From NCBI RefSeq assembly GCF_018555685.1, contig NZ_JAFLWW010000005.1, positions 186,001 through 250,000 of the forward strand: a stretch of 64,000 nt of DNA. Direction: 5' to 3'. The stretch is from Aminobacter anthyllidis. GTDB lineage: Bacteria > Pseudomonadota > Alphaproteobacteria > Rhizobiales > Rhizobiaceae. Shown here one piece after another: positions 1-8,158 of the stretch. A model generated the notes under the pieces. It saw only the letters and a program-made list of their open reading frames with translations. It made no database searches and was not told the origin of the DNA. Position numbers and translations under genes: made by a program. The stretch's first letter is position 1. Every line of letters starts with the position of its first letter.

Positions 1-438
1 CTGGCCGCCCGAAAGCTGCGACGGGTAGCGGTCGCGGTACTTCTCGATGCCGAGCGTCTTCATCACCTTGTCGACGCGCTGCTCGCGCTCGGCCTTGGGC
101 ATCTTGCGCAGGCGCAGGCCAAAATCGGTGTTGCGCTCGATGGTCAGATGCGGCCACAGCGCGTAACTCTGGAACACCAGCCCCATCTCGCGCCGTTCCG
201 GCGGCACGAACACACCCTCGACGACCGAGTCGACGACGCGCGGGCCGACGCGGATCTCGCCCGCCGTCAGGTGCTCCAGCCCGGCGATCATGCGCAAAGT
301 CGTGGTCTTGCCGCAGCCGGAGGGCCCCAGCAGGCACATGAATTCGCCGTCGCCTATTTCGAGGTCGAGGTCGGCCACGGCATTTGCGGAGTTGCCGCCG
401 TAGTTCTTCTCGACGCCGTTCAGGTTGATCTTCGGCAT
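1..438 (-). CDS. ABC transporter ATP-binding protein, iron(III)/FbpC type (partial, C-terminus beyond window)
   Basis: Nucleotide-binding subunit of an importer, expected to hydrolyse ATP at the cytoplasmic face of the permease encoded just upstream. The visible 146 residues begin MPKINLNGVEKNY and contain a Walker A motif (GPSGCGKTT, about residues 38-46) and a Q-loop (FQSYALWPH). They end at the signature LSGGQ, so Walker B and the H-loop lie outside the window. The start is 1 nt after the permease stop codon (TGA-C-ATG), implying translational coupling. Sequence style resembles FbpC/PotA-type ATPases, and the fused permease next door favours the iron(III)/Fbp class. The substrate is inferred; no binding protein is visible. 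Confidence 0.9.
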   Translation of the reverse strand, partial: MPKINLNGVEKNYGGNSANAVADLDLEIGDGEFMCLLGPSGCGKTTTLRMIAGLEHLTAGEIRVGPRVVDSVVEGVFVPPERREMGLVFQSYALWPHLTIERNTDFGLRLRKMPKAEREQRVDKVMKTLGIEKYRDRYPSQLSGGQ

Positions 439-439
439 G

Positions 440-2302
440 TCAGTTCCCCAGTCCTTGCGCGAGATTGGTCTTGGTCAGCTTCTGGCCGAGCAGCGCGCCG
501 AAATAGGCGAGACCGGCGATGATGAGCACGACGGCGTTGGCGGCCTGCGTGTAGTGGTAGTCGACGAGCCGCAGCGAATAGGTCGTCAGCACGTCGGTCG
601 ACGGCACCGCCAGCACCACGAACAGGCTGAGCCCCTTGATGCCGGAGATGAAAGGCAACAGGATGCCTGTGGTCAGCGACCCCTTCTGGATCGGGATGAC
701 GATCGAGATCATGCGACGGAACCAGCCGGCGCCGGCGATCTGCGCCGCTTCCTCCGGCTCCTTGCCGAGCTGCGTCATCGCGGCGATGCCAGCGCGCGAG
801 GCATAGGGCATCTGGTCGGCGATCAGCGCCAGCATCAGGATCAGCGTCGTGCCGTAGAGGGCGGGGATCGGGCCGCGCGGCACGGCAAACAGCGAAAGAT
901 AGGCTGCGGCAAAGGCGATGCCCGGCACCAGATAAGGCAGGAACGTCACCTGGCGCAGGAAGGTGCCGAGCGGCCTGACCGGCGTGCGGGCCACGACATA
1001 GCCGACCAGCAGTCCGAGGATGCCTGACGTGATCGAGGCGACACCAACGATGCGCAGGCTGTTCCAGGCCGCGTTCCACAGATCCGGGCTGAGCAGGATG
1101 CCGGTCTGCAGCGCCACCGTATTGAGGTTGGTGCCGATCCAGTAGTCGAGCGTGAAATTGCCTAAATTGAACTGGCCCGGCACCCGCATGATCGTCGACA
1201 GGAACAGCGTTCCGATCGGCAGGCCGACACTGAGCACGAACATCAGCGCGGCAAAGCCGGTTGCCGGCATCCTGAGGATGCCGAGTGGGCTCAGCCTGTT
1301 CATCGAGCCCTTGGAGCCGATGGTCACGAAGCGGCGCGCTTCCCGCATCAGCCGGGCATCGATGGTGATTGTGACGATGCCGATCAGCATGATCGCGCCG
1401 GCAAGCACCGCACCGACGCCGACCTGGCGCGACGAGATGTTCTGGTACAGCGAAGTCGCCAGCACGTCGAAATTGACCGGCAGGCCGAGCACGTAAGGCA
1501 CGCCGAACTCGCCGAGGCACTTGGCGAAGATCAGCACCATCGCCGACATCAGCGACGGGCGCATCAGCGGCATGATGATCTTGCTTGCCACAGTCAGCCT
1601 GCTGGCACCGAGAATGCGGGCCGAATCCTCGAGCTGCGAGTCGAAGCGGCGCAGCGCATTGCCGAACAAAAGGATGACGAAGGGCGAGTAGTGCAGCGCC
1701 AGGATGATGGTCACCGGCAGCTGGCCGTAGGACAGCCAGTCGGGCGGCGAAAAGCCGAGCGATTCCAGCCAGCCGGGCTGGCCGCCGACGGTGCGGTTCT
1801 TGAACAACGTCGTCCAGGCGAGCGCGAAGGTCCAGGCCGGCAGCATGTAGGGCACGATGAGAGCCGTGGCGAACCAGCGCCGTCCGAACATGTCGGTGCG
1901 GCTGAGCAGCCAGGCGAGCGTGCCGCCGACAAGCATCGACAGCGTGATCGCGCCCGCCGCCACGCTCAGCGTGTTGATCAGCGGCTCCCAGAACAGGTCG
2001 TGCGAGATGCGCGAGAGGAAGACGCGGTCGATATAGTACCAGGTCAGCTCGCCGACATCCTGCTTGATGCGGCGCTCGTCGCCGAACTGCACCCGCATCG
2101 CATCCGACAGCATCGAGATGATCGGCACGACGATGAGATAGGCAAACAGCGCAGCGGCCAGTATGCCGATCGTCGTCGTCGGCTCGCGCAGCGCCACCTT
2201 CAGCCGGTAGCGCAGGCGCTGCCCGCGCGTCGGCGCGGCTATCGATGCCTTGAGCGGCCGCATCGCAACGACCTTGGCAGATGTCTGGGACGAGCTGGTC
2301 AC
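440..2302 (-). CDS. Fused two-domain ABC transporter permease, iron(III)/FbpB type
   Basis: Inner-membrane permease of about 620 residues made of two homologous halves, each with about six hydrophobic helices. Each half carries an EAA-type coupling loop: EDSARILGAS in the first and EEAAQIAGAG in the second, each followed by a P-containing helix start. Duplicated permeases of this size are typical of FbpB/FutB-like iron(III) importers. I place the start at a GTG (protein VTSSSQTSAK); an ATG 39 nt downstream (MRPLKASIAA) is equally possible. A longer Arg/Cys-rich upstream extension is open but not protein-like. The gene is followed within 1 nt by the ATPase gene. The periplasmic binding protein is not upstream, so it may lie beyond the ATPase or elsewhere. 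Confidence 0.88.
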   Translation of the reverse strand: MTSSSQTSAKVVAMRPLKASIAAPTRGQRLRYRLKVALREPTTTIGILAAALFAYLIVVPIISMLSDAMRVQFGDERRIKQDVGELTWYYIDRVFLSRISHDLFWEPLINTLSVAAGAITLSMLVGGTLAWLLSRTDMFGRRWFATALIVPYMLPAWTFALAWTTLFKNRTVGGQPGWLESLGFSPPDWLSYGQLPVTIILALHYSPFVILLFGNALRRFDSQLEDSARILGASRLTVASKIIMPLMRPSLMSAMVLIFAKCLGEFGVPYVLGLPVNFDVLATSLYQNISSRQVGVGAVLAGAIMLIGIVTITIDARLMREARRFVTIGSKGSMNRLSPLGILRMPATGFAALMFVLSVGLPIGTLFLSTIMRVPGQFNLGNFTLDYWIGTNLNTVALQTGILLSPDLWNAAWNSLRIVGVASITSGILGLLVGYVVARTPVRPLGTFLRQVTFLPYLVPGIAFAAAYLSLFAVPRGPIPALYGTTLILMLALIADQMPYASRAGIAAMTQLGKEPEEAAQIAGAGWFRRMISIVIPIQKGSLTTGILLPFISGIKGLSLFVVLAVPSTDVLTTYSLRLVDYHYTQAANAVVLIIAGLAYFGALLGQKLTKTNLAQGLGN

Positions 2303-2592
2303 GAGGCAACGCCTCGCGGGCAAGTTCCGCAATCGGCGCAACGCCCGCCGCCGGCAACGATCCGGCGCGAATGCACGGCACGACTTGCATGCAATGGCAT
2401 GAGCATGAATTCTCCTCCGTTGGGCGCCTTGAAGCGGGACTTGCCCCTTGCGACCGCAGCCGCCCGAACGCACCTCACCCGTCCTGCTTCCGACACCACC
2501 GCCACCTCCAGGCGGTGCGGCACATTCCCGTGCCTGTTGGCATATTCATTCCATTGGCGGTACGTTCATGTCAATCCGGAATCTGCAAAAAA

Positions 2593-2608
2593 TTGCACAG
2601 GCGTGCAA
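2593..2608. promoter_or_regulatory. Inverted repeat, candidate operator 1
   Basis: TTGCAC-AGGC-GTGCAA, perfect 6-bp arms around a 4-nt spacer, in the AT-rich part of the divergent region. A second element with the same core lies about 101 bp downstream. The regulator is not identified. Confidence 0.4.
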
Positions 2609-2695
2609 ATCATCGGAGTTTGTTTGAAATACCCATGTTTTATACAGCTAAGCTTGAACCAACCGCAGTCCAGAAGCTCCACGAAGATGAAAGCA

Positions 2696-2709
2696 TGCAC
2701 TGCCGTGCA
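2696..2709. promoter_or_regulatory. Inverted repeat, candidate operator 2
   Basis: TGCAC-TGCC-GTGCA, same TGCAC-N4-GTGCA core and spacer length as the element at 2593. Paired identical palindromes suggest one DNA-binding dimer type bound at two sites, possibly with looping. Confidence 0.4.
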
Positions 2710-2849
2710 ATGCACAAAACGCGGCATTGCCGAAACGTGTTGAAATCCACGGGAGAGCTCCGCCGGCGCCCGATCCGGACGGCGCCTCTTTCGCAGTGCA
2801 CTCAACATCTCTAGGGTGCGCGGCACGTAAGAACCGCAAGGAATCGGGA

Positions 2850-3941
2850 ATGTCGAACGAGCAGAAATCAGCGCCGGCAAAAAACGGCAAGGTAGCGCTG
2901 ATCACCGGTGTGACCGGACAGGACGGCGCCTATCTCGCCGAGATCCTGATATCAAAGGGTTACGTCGTCCACGGCATCAAGCGCCGTTCGTCGTCCTTCA
3001 ACACCGGCCGCATCGAACATCTCTACGAGGATCCTCATGTCGCCGACCCCAGGCTGGTCCTGCATCACGGCGACCTCACCGACGCCACCAACCTGATCCG
3101 CATCGTGCAGGAGACCCAGCCTGACGAGATCTACAATCTCGGCGCCCAATCGCATGTCCAGGTCAGCTTCGAAACGCCCGAGTATACCGCCAATTCCGAT
3201 GCGCTCGGCCCGCTCCGGCTGCTTGAGGCCATCCGCCTGCTCGGCCTCGTCGGCAAGACGCGCTTCTACCAGGCCTCGACCTCCGAGCTCTACGGCAACA
3301 TCCCCGCGCCGCAGCACGAAACCTCTGGCTTCGCGCCGCGCTCGCCTTATGCGGCTGCAAAACTCTATGCCTACTGGATCGTCGCCAACTACCGCGAAGC
3401 CTATGGCATCCACGCGTCCAACGGCATCCTGTTCAACCACGAAAGCCCGCTGCGCGGCGAAACCTTCGTCACCCGCAAGATCAGCCGCGCCGTGGCGGCG
3501 ATCGAGGCCGGCATCCAGGATCGCCTCTATCTCGGCAATCTCGATGCCCGGCGCGACTGGGGCCATGCCCGCGACTACGCGCTCGGCATGTGGATGATGC
3601 TGCAGCAGGACAAGCCCGACGACTATGTCCTCGCCACCGGCGAGGCCCACAAGATCCGCACCTTCGTCGAAAAGGCCTTCGCCGAGATCGGCACCACCAT
3701 CCAATGGCGTGGCGAGGGCGTTGGCGAAACCGGCATCGACAGCGCGAGCGGCCGCGTTCTCGTCGAGATCGACCCGCGCTATTTCCGCCCCACCGAGGTC
3801 GACCACCTGCTCGGCGACGCCTCCAAGGCGCGCAAAGCGCTTGGCTGGCATCACAACACCAGCTTCGACCAGCTGGTGGCCGAGATGGTACGTGAGGATC
3901 GGCGAGCGCTGGCAAAAACCAGTGAGCGGACGAATGGCTGA
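2850..3941 (+). CDS. gmd: GDP-mannose 4,6-dehydratase
   Basis: Converts GDP-D-mannose to GDP-4-keto-6-deoxy-D-mannose, the first step to GDP-L-fucose, in the cytoplasm. The 363-residue protein is an extended SDR enzyme: the NAD(P) motif [12 protein letters not shown] is near residue 20, the TSELYG active-site segment follows at about 145-150, and the YAAAK catalytic pair is near residue 170. [16 protein letters not shown] is a Gmd hallmark. The start ATG has AAGGAA upstream; a longer in-frame extension to 2727 is not protein-like. The stop overlaps the fcl start by 8 bp (ATGGCTGA), so the two genes form an operon. No glycosyltransferase genes are adjacent, so the sugar's destination (surface polysaccharide or a Nod-factor-like glycan) cannot be told. 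Confidence 0.97.
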   Translation: MSNEQKSAPAKNGKVALITGVTGQDGAYLAEILISKGYVVHGIKRRSSSFNTGRIEHLYEDPHVADPRLVLHHGDLTDATNLIRIVQETQPDEIYNLGAQSHVQVSFETPEYTANSDALGPLRLLEAIRLLGLVGKTRFYQASTSELYGNIPAPQHETSGFAPRSPYAAAKLYAYWIVANYREAYGIHASNGILFNHESPLRGETFVTRKISRAVAAIEAGIQDRLYLGNLDARRDWGHARDYALGMWMMLQQDKPDDYVLATGEAHKIRTFVEKAFAEIGTTIQWRGEGVGETGIDSASGRVLVEIDPRYFRPTEVDHLLGDASKARKALGWHHNTSFDQLVAEMVREDRRALAKTSERTNG

Positions 3942-4878
3942 CATTCTCTACCCGCTCGCCGGCAAGCGCGTCTGGGTCGCCGGACATCGCGGCATGGTCG
4001 GCTCAGCCCTTGTGCGCCGACTGGCGCAGGAAGACTGCGAAGTCATCACCGCCGGGCGCGACATTGTCGACCTGACCCGGCAGGCTGAGGTCGAGGCCTG
4101 GCTGGGTGAAACCCGTCCCCAGGCCGTGCTGCTTGCTGCCGCCAAGGTCGGCGGCATCCTCGCCAATGCCACCTACCCCGCCGAGTTTCTCTACGAGAAC
4201 CTCGCCATCGAGACCAACGTCATCCACGCCTCCCACAAGGTCGGCGTGGAGAAGCTGCTGTTTCTGGGCTCGAGCTGCATCTATCCGAAATTCGCGGCCC
4301 AGCCGATCACAGAGGATTCTCTGCTCACCGGTGCGCTCGAGCCGACCAACGAGTGGTATGCCATCGCCAAGATTGCCGGGCTCAAGCTTGCCGAGGCCTA
4401 CCGCAAGCAGCATGGCGTCGACTTCATCTCGGCCATGCCGACAAACCTCTACGGCCCAGGCGACAATTTCGACCTGACGTCGAGTCATGTCCTGCCAGCA
4501 CTTATTCGCAAGGCGCATGAGGCCAGGCTCGCAGGCGCCGCCGAGCTGACGATCTGGGGCAGCGGCACGCCGCGGCGCGAGTTCCTGCATGTCGACGATG
4601 CCGCCGATGCGCTGGTCTTCCTGCTCAAGTCCTATTCCGGCGACCAGCACGTCAATGTCGGGTCGGGCACTGACGTGACCATCCTCGAACTGGCCGAGAC
4701 CGTGGCGCGTGTCGTCGGCTTCGAAGGCCGCATCGCCCTCGACACCTCCAAGCCCGACGGCACGCCGCGCAAGCTGATGAGTGGCGACAAGCTCGCCCGC
4801 CTTGGCTGGCAGCCACGCATCGAACTCGAAAGCGGCATACGCTCGACCTACGACTGGTTCGTCAACAACAAGCTGTAG
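3934..4878 (+). CDS. fcl: GDP-L-fucose synthase (GDP-4-keto-6-deoxymannose epimerase/reductase)
   Basis: Bifunctional epimerase and NADPH-dependent reductase producing GDP-L-fucose from the Gmd product. The 314-residue protein starts [25 protein letters not shown], which carries the glycine-rich cofactor motif. It has the GSSCIYPK and YAIAKIAG segments (catalytic Ser and Tyr-Lys) characteristic of this family. Its start overlaps the end of gmd by 8 bp, so translation is probably coupled. In symbiotic Mesorhizobium the homologous pair is named noeL-nolK; nothing here proves a symbiotic role. Confidence 0.96.
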   Translation: MADILYPLAGKRVWVAGHRGMVGSALVRRLAQEDCEVITAGRDIVDLTRQAEVEAWLGETRPQAVLLAAAKVGGILANATYPAEFLYENLAIETNVIHASHKVGVEKLLFLGSSCIYPKFAAQPITEDSLLTGALEPTNEWYAIAKIAGLKLAEAYRKQHGVDFISAMPTNLYGPGDNFDLTSSHVLPALIRKAHEARLAGAAELTIWGSGTPRREFLHVDDAADALVFLLKSYSGDQHVNVGSGTDVTILELAETVARVVGFEGRIALDTSKPDGTPRKLMSGDKLARLGWQPRIELESGIRSTYDWFVNNKL

Positions 4879-4915
4879 TCAAGACCGGCCGCGCCGGTCG
4901 TTGGCTGGCGCGCGT

Positions 4916-5377
4916 CTATTTGACGATCTGGATGCTGGTGTTGGACGGGCCGTAAGCCTGGACCAGCTGATAAAAGTCGGCGGCATTGTCGGGATGCAGG
5001 CGCACGCAACCGTGCGAGGCCGGCCGGCCGAGGCGGCTGATGTGGTTGGTCGCGTGCACAGCATAGCCGCCATTGAAGAACACCGAATGCGGCATCGGCG
5101 CGTTGTCGTATTTCTTCGAATACCACATCTCGTGCAAACGCGTCGGCTTGTAGGAGCCCTTGGGCGTGACATAGCCGCGGCCCGCCGTCGACACCTTCCA
5201 CACGAAGGCCGAACGGCCATCGATGATCACATGCATGCGCTGCTGGCTGATCGACACCCGCGCCACGATCTTGCTCGCCGCAAAGACGCTGCCCTGGCCG
5301 GCGGCCAGCAACAGTGCCGCGCCTGATATGGCGATGGCGGTGATGTTGATCAGTCGCTTCTTCAGTTCGGAATTCAT
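4916..5377 (-). CDS. L,D-transpeptidase (YkuD domain), exported
   Basis: Periplasmic cysteine transpeptidase expected to make 3-3 peptidoglycan cross-links or attach proteins to peptidoglycan. The 153-residue protein has an N-terminal signal or anchor segment (about residues 10-34, ending VFAAS) and then a single YkuD domain. The catalytic motif SHGCVRLHPDNA puts the nucleophile at Cys124, with His122 and the upstream YAVHATNH segment. It is a minimal-length family member with no LysM or peptidoglycan-binding domain. It is convergent with fcl and not part of that operon. Confidence 0.93.
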   Translation of the reverse strand: MNSELKKRLINITAIAISGAALLLAAGQGSVFAASKIVARVSISQQRMHVIIDGRSAFVWKVSTAGRGYVTPKGSYKPTRLHEMWYSKKYDNAPMPHSVFFNGGYAVHATNHISRLGRPASHGCVRLHPDNAADFYQLVQAYGPSNTSIQIVK

Positions 5378-5779
5378 GACGTCCCCTTGAGCCGGTCGTG
5401 CCGGCAGTAAAAATGCATTTCGGAATGGACGTCTTTTTGCCAGCTTCGTGTTTCAGACAAATTTCGTTTGTCTATTCTTTGTGTTTCATACTCGTTTCCA
5501 GATTGGCAATTTTAGTTTCGCTACAGCCCGCACCTCCCAAATTTGCAATCGCCACTGCCCCACGCGAATTGACCTGAATTCGCGCCTCCAGGCAGCCCAC
5601 CCCTTTATGAATCCCTTGCTGCTTCGGCGCGTTATGCTGCTGAAAGTGCAGCGCAAGCGCCCGACTGTCCCGCAACCTGGCTGAAACATTCGGAAGCACT
5701 AAAGACTATCCGGCGGCATCTTCCCGATACAGCCGGCCGGCACATTCAGCCTCGACGAAACGAACGTTGCGAAGGTTGG
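5378..5779. other. Intergenic region, about 400 bp, no gene seen
   Basis: AT-richer than its surroundings around 5400-5560. It contains a perfect inverted repeat AGACAAA-TTTCG-TTTGTCT at 5455-5473, which could be an operator or a small hairpin. The short overlapping frames on both strands do not look like proteins. Confidence 0.5.
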
Positions 5780-6094
5780 ATGAGCGCGAAACGGTTGGCT
5801 GCAAGATGGTTCCTGCGGGTGGGCGTCGCTACGGCGATTCTGTCAGGAATCGGCTTTCTGGCCAATCCGGGCAACGCCATGGCAGCTGAATTGCCGCCGG
5901 TGCAGGACATGGCCCCGGTGGCCTCCGCCGCCATCTTCTTCGCAGCAGCCTTGTTCGTCGCAACTCTGCGCATCTGCCGGGTCCATGGGCGTGGGTGCCT
6001 GGCCTGGGTGGGCAGAACCTCGCGCGTCACTCGCAGCGAGGACAGGATACCCGCGCCGTCCACGGCAGGTCAGGCGGCGCGGGTATCTCGGTAG
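5780..6094 (+). CDS. Small exported or membrane protein of unknown function
   Basis: A 104-residue protein with a basic N-terminus, a hydrophobic signal-like segment (about residues 9-32, ending AMAAE) and a second hydrophobic segment (about 45-66, VASAAIFFAAALFVATL). The tail is Arg-rich. GAAGG precedes the ATG by a few bases. I do not recognise a family. It could be a single-pass membrane protein with a cytoplasmic tail. The next gene, 45 bp downstream, is another small exported protein. Confidence 0.5.
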   Translation: MSAKRLAARWFLRVGVATAILSGIGFLANPGNAMAAELPPVQDMAPVASAAIFFAAALFVATLRICRVHGRGCLAWVGRTSRVTRSEDRIPAPSTAGQAARVSR

Positions 6095-6138
6095 CCGGTT
6101 TTGATTGAAACCCCTGAAACGGAAACGGGGCCACAGCG

Positions 6139-6303
6139 ATGAAGAGACAATTCGCAGCATCGGTGCTTTCGGCACTGCTCTATGCCCAGGGGCTGCTTGG
6201 CTTCGCGGGCGTGGCGAGCGTGCTCCTCAAGGACAGGGCCCATGCCGAAGAGATGGCGGTTGTCGAGATGGCCGCGCCGGCGGTCGTTAAGCCGGCCCGC
6301 TGA
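6139..6303 (+). CDS. Very small exported protein (54 aa)
   Basis: An open frame starting MKRQFAASVLSALLYAQG. It reads as a signal peptide with hydrophobic core and a plausible AHA cleavage site near residue 38, leaving a mature peptide of only about 16 residues rich in Ala, Val and Glu. It follows the 5780 gene in the same direction. Function is unknown. Support is the signal-peptide-like composition only. Confidence 0.4.
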   Translation: MKRQFAASVLSALLYAQGLLGFAGVASVLLKDRAHAEEMAVVEMAAPAVVKPAR

Positions 6304-6325
6304 CATTTTGGTCAGTGCAGCGTCA

Positions 6326-7051
6326 TCAGCTCGGGTTTTCGGTTGGAGTGGTTGTGCCGGCCTCCTGGCCGGCTGTCTTTGTCGGCGGATCGAAGCGATA
6401 GCCCGAACCCCGGATCGTGGTGATGCTTTCGGTGTCGAGCTTGCGGCGCAGGCGCACGATGCGCGAGTCGATCGAGCGGTCGAAGGCATCGGCACTTTCG
6501 GCCGGCGCGGCCGCCATGATGTCGTCGCGCGTCAGCACGCGCCTGGGCTGCGACAGGAACAGCTTCAGCAGCGCGATCTGCCCGGGCGACAGCTGCTCCT
6601 CCTCGCCGGTGCTGTGCATGACAAGCGCCGAGCGCAGGTCGACTGTCGAATTCTCCAGCACCACCAATTCCTGCGTGCCGCGTCCCCGGCGCGCGAGGAG
6701 GCCGCCGATGCGCGCGGCGAGCTCCCTCACATTGAGAGGGCTCTCCACGACATCGGCGGCGCCGAGTTCGAGTGCCAGCACCTTGTCGACGAGTTCGCCG
6801 GGGCGGCAGATCAGCACGAAATCAGGCCCGCCCTCGCCGCCGAAGCGGCGCAGCAGGTCGCGGCCCTCTGCCGGCGTCAGCCCGTCGCCCACCACCACGA
6901 CATCCATTCCCTTGGCGGAAAGCAGCGACTCGGCTTCCCACAGCCGCTTGGCCGACCGAATGTCATGACCGCGCCGGTCGAGATGATCAGTCAGGTCGGA
7001 GGCGACGACCTCCGCTATGGCGACAAGTGCTACGACCGATCTTCCAGCCAC
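6326..7051 (-). CDS. Atypical OmpR-family response regulator lacking the phosphoacceptor Asp
   Basis: Predicted DNA-binding regulator of 241 residues: receiver-like domain (about 1-120) and a winged-helix Trans_Reg_C domain (about 130-222, ending TTIRGSGYRFDPP). The receiver has lost key residues. The beta-1 acidic pair is absent (ALVAIAEV), the beta-3 Asp position aligns to Gly (VVVVGDGLTPAEG), and the conserved Lys before Pro is Ser (VVESPLN). It therefore probably works without phosphorylation, like other aspartate-less regulators, or through another signal. It is divergent from a canonical regulator/hybrid-kinase pair and may act on or with it. Confidence 0.85.
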   Translation of the reverse strand: MAGRSVVALVAIAEVVASDLTDHLDRRGHDIRSAKRLWEAESLLSAKGMDVVVVGDGLTPAEGRDLLRRFGGEGGPDFVLICRPGELVDKVLALELGAADVVESPLNVRELAARIGGLLARRGRGTQELVVLENSTVDLRSALVMHSTGEEEQLSPGQIALLKLFLSQPRRVLTRDDIMAAAPAESADAFDRSIDSRIVRLRRKLDTESITTIRGSGYRFDPPTKTAGQEAGTTTPTENPS

Positions 7052-7250
7052 GTTCCACCCCGCATCGTCAGCCTCAGTGCGACCATTGCCTGCCGGCGCG
7101 GACTGCGCGGCGCCTGCCGTGGCAAGAAAATGCCCAGGGATGCGCTTGGCCGGGGATGGGTCCCCAGTCGTCTCGCCCCAAGCCTCAAATCGCCCCTAAC
7201 GAGGCAGGACGCCATTGGCAACTGCCCACCTAAAATGATCGCTGGACATC

Positions 7251-8030
7251 ATGTTTATACCCAATCTACTTTCCGCCGGTAGCGGAGGCGAGACCAAACT
7301 GCGCGCTCGGATTGTCATCGTCGAAGATGAGCCCGACCTGAGGGACGCCGTTGCCGAGTATCTCGGCGCGAACGGCTTCGACGTGACCGCAGTCGAAAGT
7401 GCCGCTGCCCTGCGCACCCTCATCGAAACCGAACAATTCCAGCTTGCCATCCTCGACATCGCCATGCCCGGCGAAGACGGGCTTTCGCTTGGCCGCTGGC
7501 TGCGGGCGAAAATGCCGATCGGCATCATCTATGCCACTGCCGCCGGTACCGCACTCGACCGCATCGTCGGCCTCGAGATCGGTGCCGACGACTACATGGT
7601 CAAACCTTATGAACTGCGCGAACTTCTGGCGCGTGTGCGCTCCGTCATCCGGCGTGTGCCACAGCCCGAAAGCTACAGGCAGTCGCTGCTTGCCGCCCAG
7701 CCGCCGCGCCGCACCATCGCCTTCGGGCCGTTCCAGGCCGACCTCGACGGCCGCCTGGTCACCGGTGGCAGCGGCGCCATCATCGACCTCGCCAAGAGCG
7801 AATTCGACATGCTCGAGGTCTTCCTGACGCGGCCCAACCGGCTGCTCAGCCGCACCACCATATCGGAGGCCATCGGCTTTGCCGAAGACCCCGAATCCTC
7901 GCGCGCCGTCGACATTCGCATCATGCGGCTGAGGAAGAAGATCGAAGACGATCCGGCGAACCCGAAATTTCTGCGCACCGTGCGCGGGGAAGGCTATATC
8001 TTCTCCTTGCCCGGCAGCGAAGGCTACTAG
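7251..8030 (+). CDS. OmpR-family two-component response regulator
   Basis: A 259-residue regulator with a complete receiver: acidic pair VEDE near residues 24-27, phosphoacceptor Asp69 (AILDIAMPGEDG), and a Lys in DDYMVKPYE. A winged-helix output domain follows and ends FLRTVRGEGYIFSLPG. The start ATG is the first in frame; the N-terminal 18 residues before the receiver are longer than usual, so a later start is possible. The hybrid kinase 128 bp downstream in the same direction is the likely partner. Confidence 0.92.
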   Translation: MFIPNLLSAGSGGETKLRARIVIVEDEPDLRDAVAEYLGANGFDVTAVESAAALRTLIETEQFQLAILDIAMPGEDGLSLGRWLRAKMPIGIIYATAAGTALDRIVGLEIGADDYMVKPYELRELLARVRSVIRRVPQPESYRQSLLAAQPPRRTIAFGPFQADLDGRLVTGGSGAIIDLAKSEFDMLEVFLTRPNRLLSRTTISEAIGFAEDPESSRAVDIRIMRLRKKIEDDPANPKFLRTVRGEGYIFSLPGSEGY

Positions 8031-8137
8031 CGTATCGGCCCGAAAATCGGAGTCGATTTTCGGAAAGCACGCTGCGCAGAATCAGAAACTAGAGCGTCTT
8101 TTGTGCATTCGATTGGACGCACGGCGCTCTAAAGCCT
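8027..8137. repeat. Mosaic intergenic palindromic repeat, copy A
   Basis: Two adjacent palindromes. The first has CCGAAAATCG facing CGATTTTCGG. The second has TAGAGCGTC... facing ...GGCGCTCTA, with an inner GTGC/GCAC pair. The same two modules recur together in inverted order at 55676-55764, and the first also at 25503-25620. Such elements are common between genes in Mesorhizobium and relatives. Confidence 0.75.
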
Positions 8138-8158
8138 CCGGCCCCGCCAGGAACCGCG

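Larger units (their letters stand above)
2303..2849. other. Divergent intergenic region between ABC permease and gmd
   Basis: About 550 bp with no convincing gene. It must hold promoters for both divergent operons. It is locally more AT-rich around 2560-2720 and contains two inverted repeats of the form TGCAC-N4-GTGCA, listed separately. Overlapping open frames here lack Shine-Dalgarno sites and protein-like composition. Confidence 0.6.
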
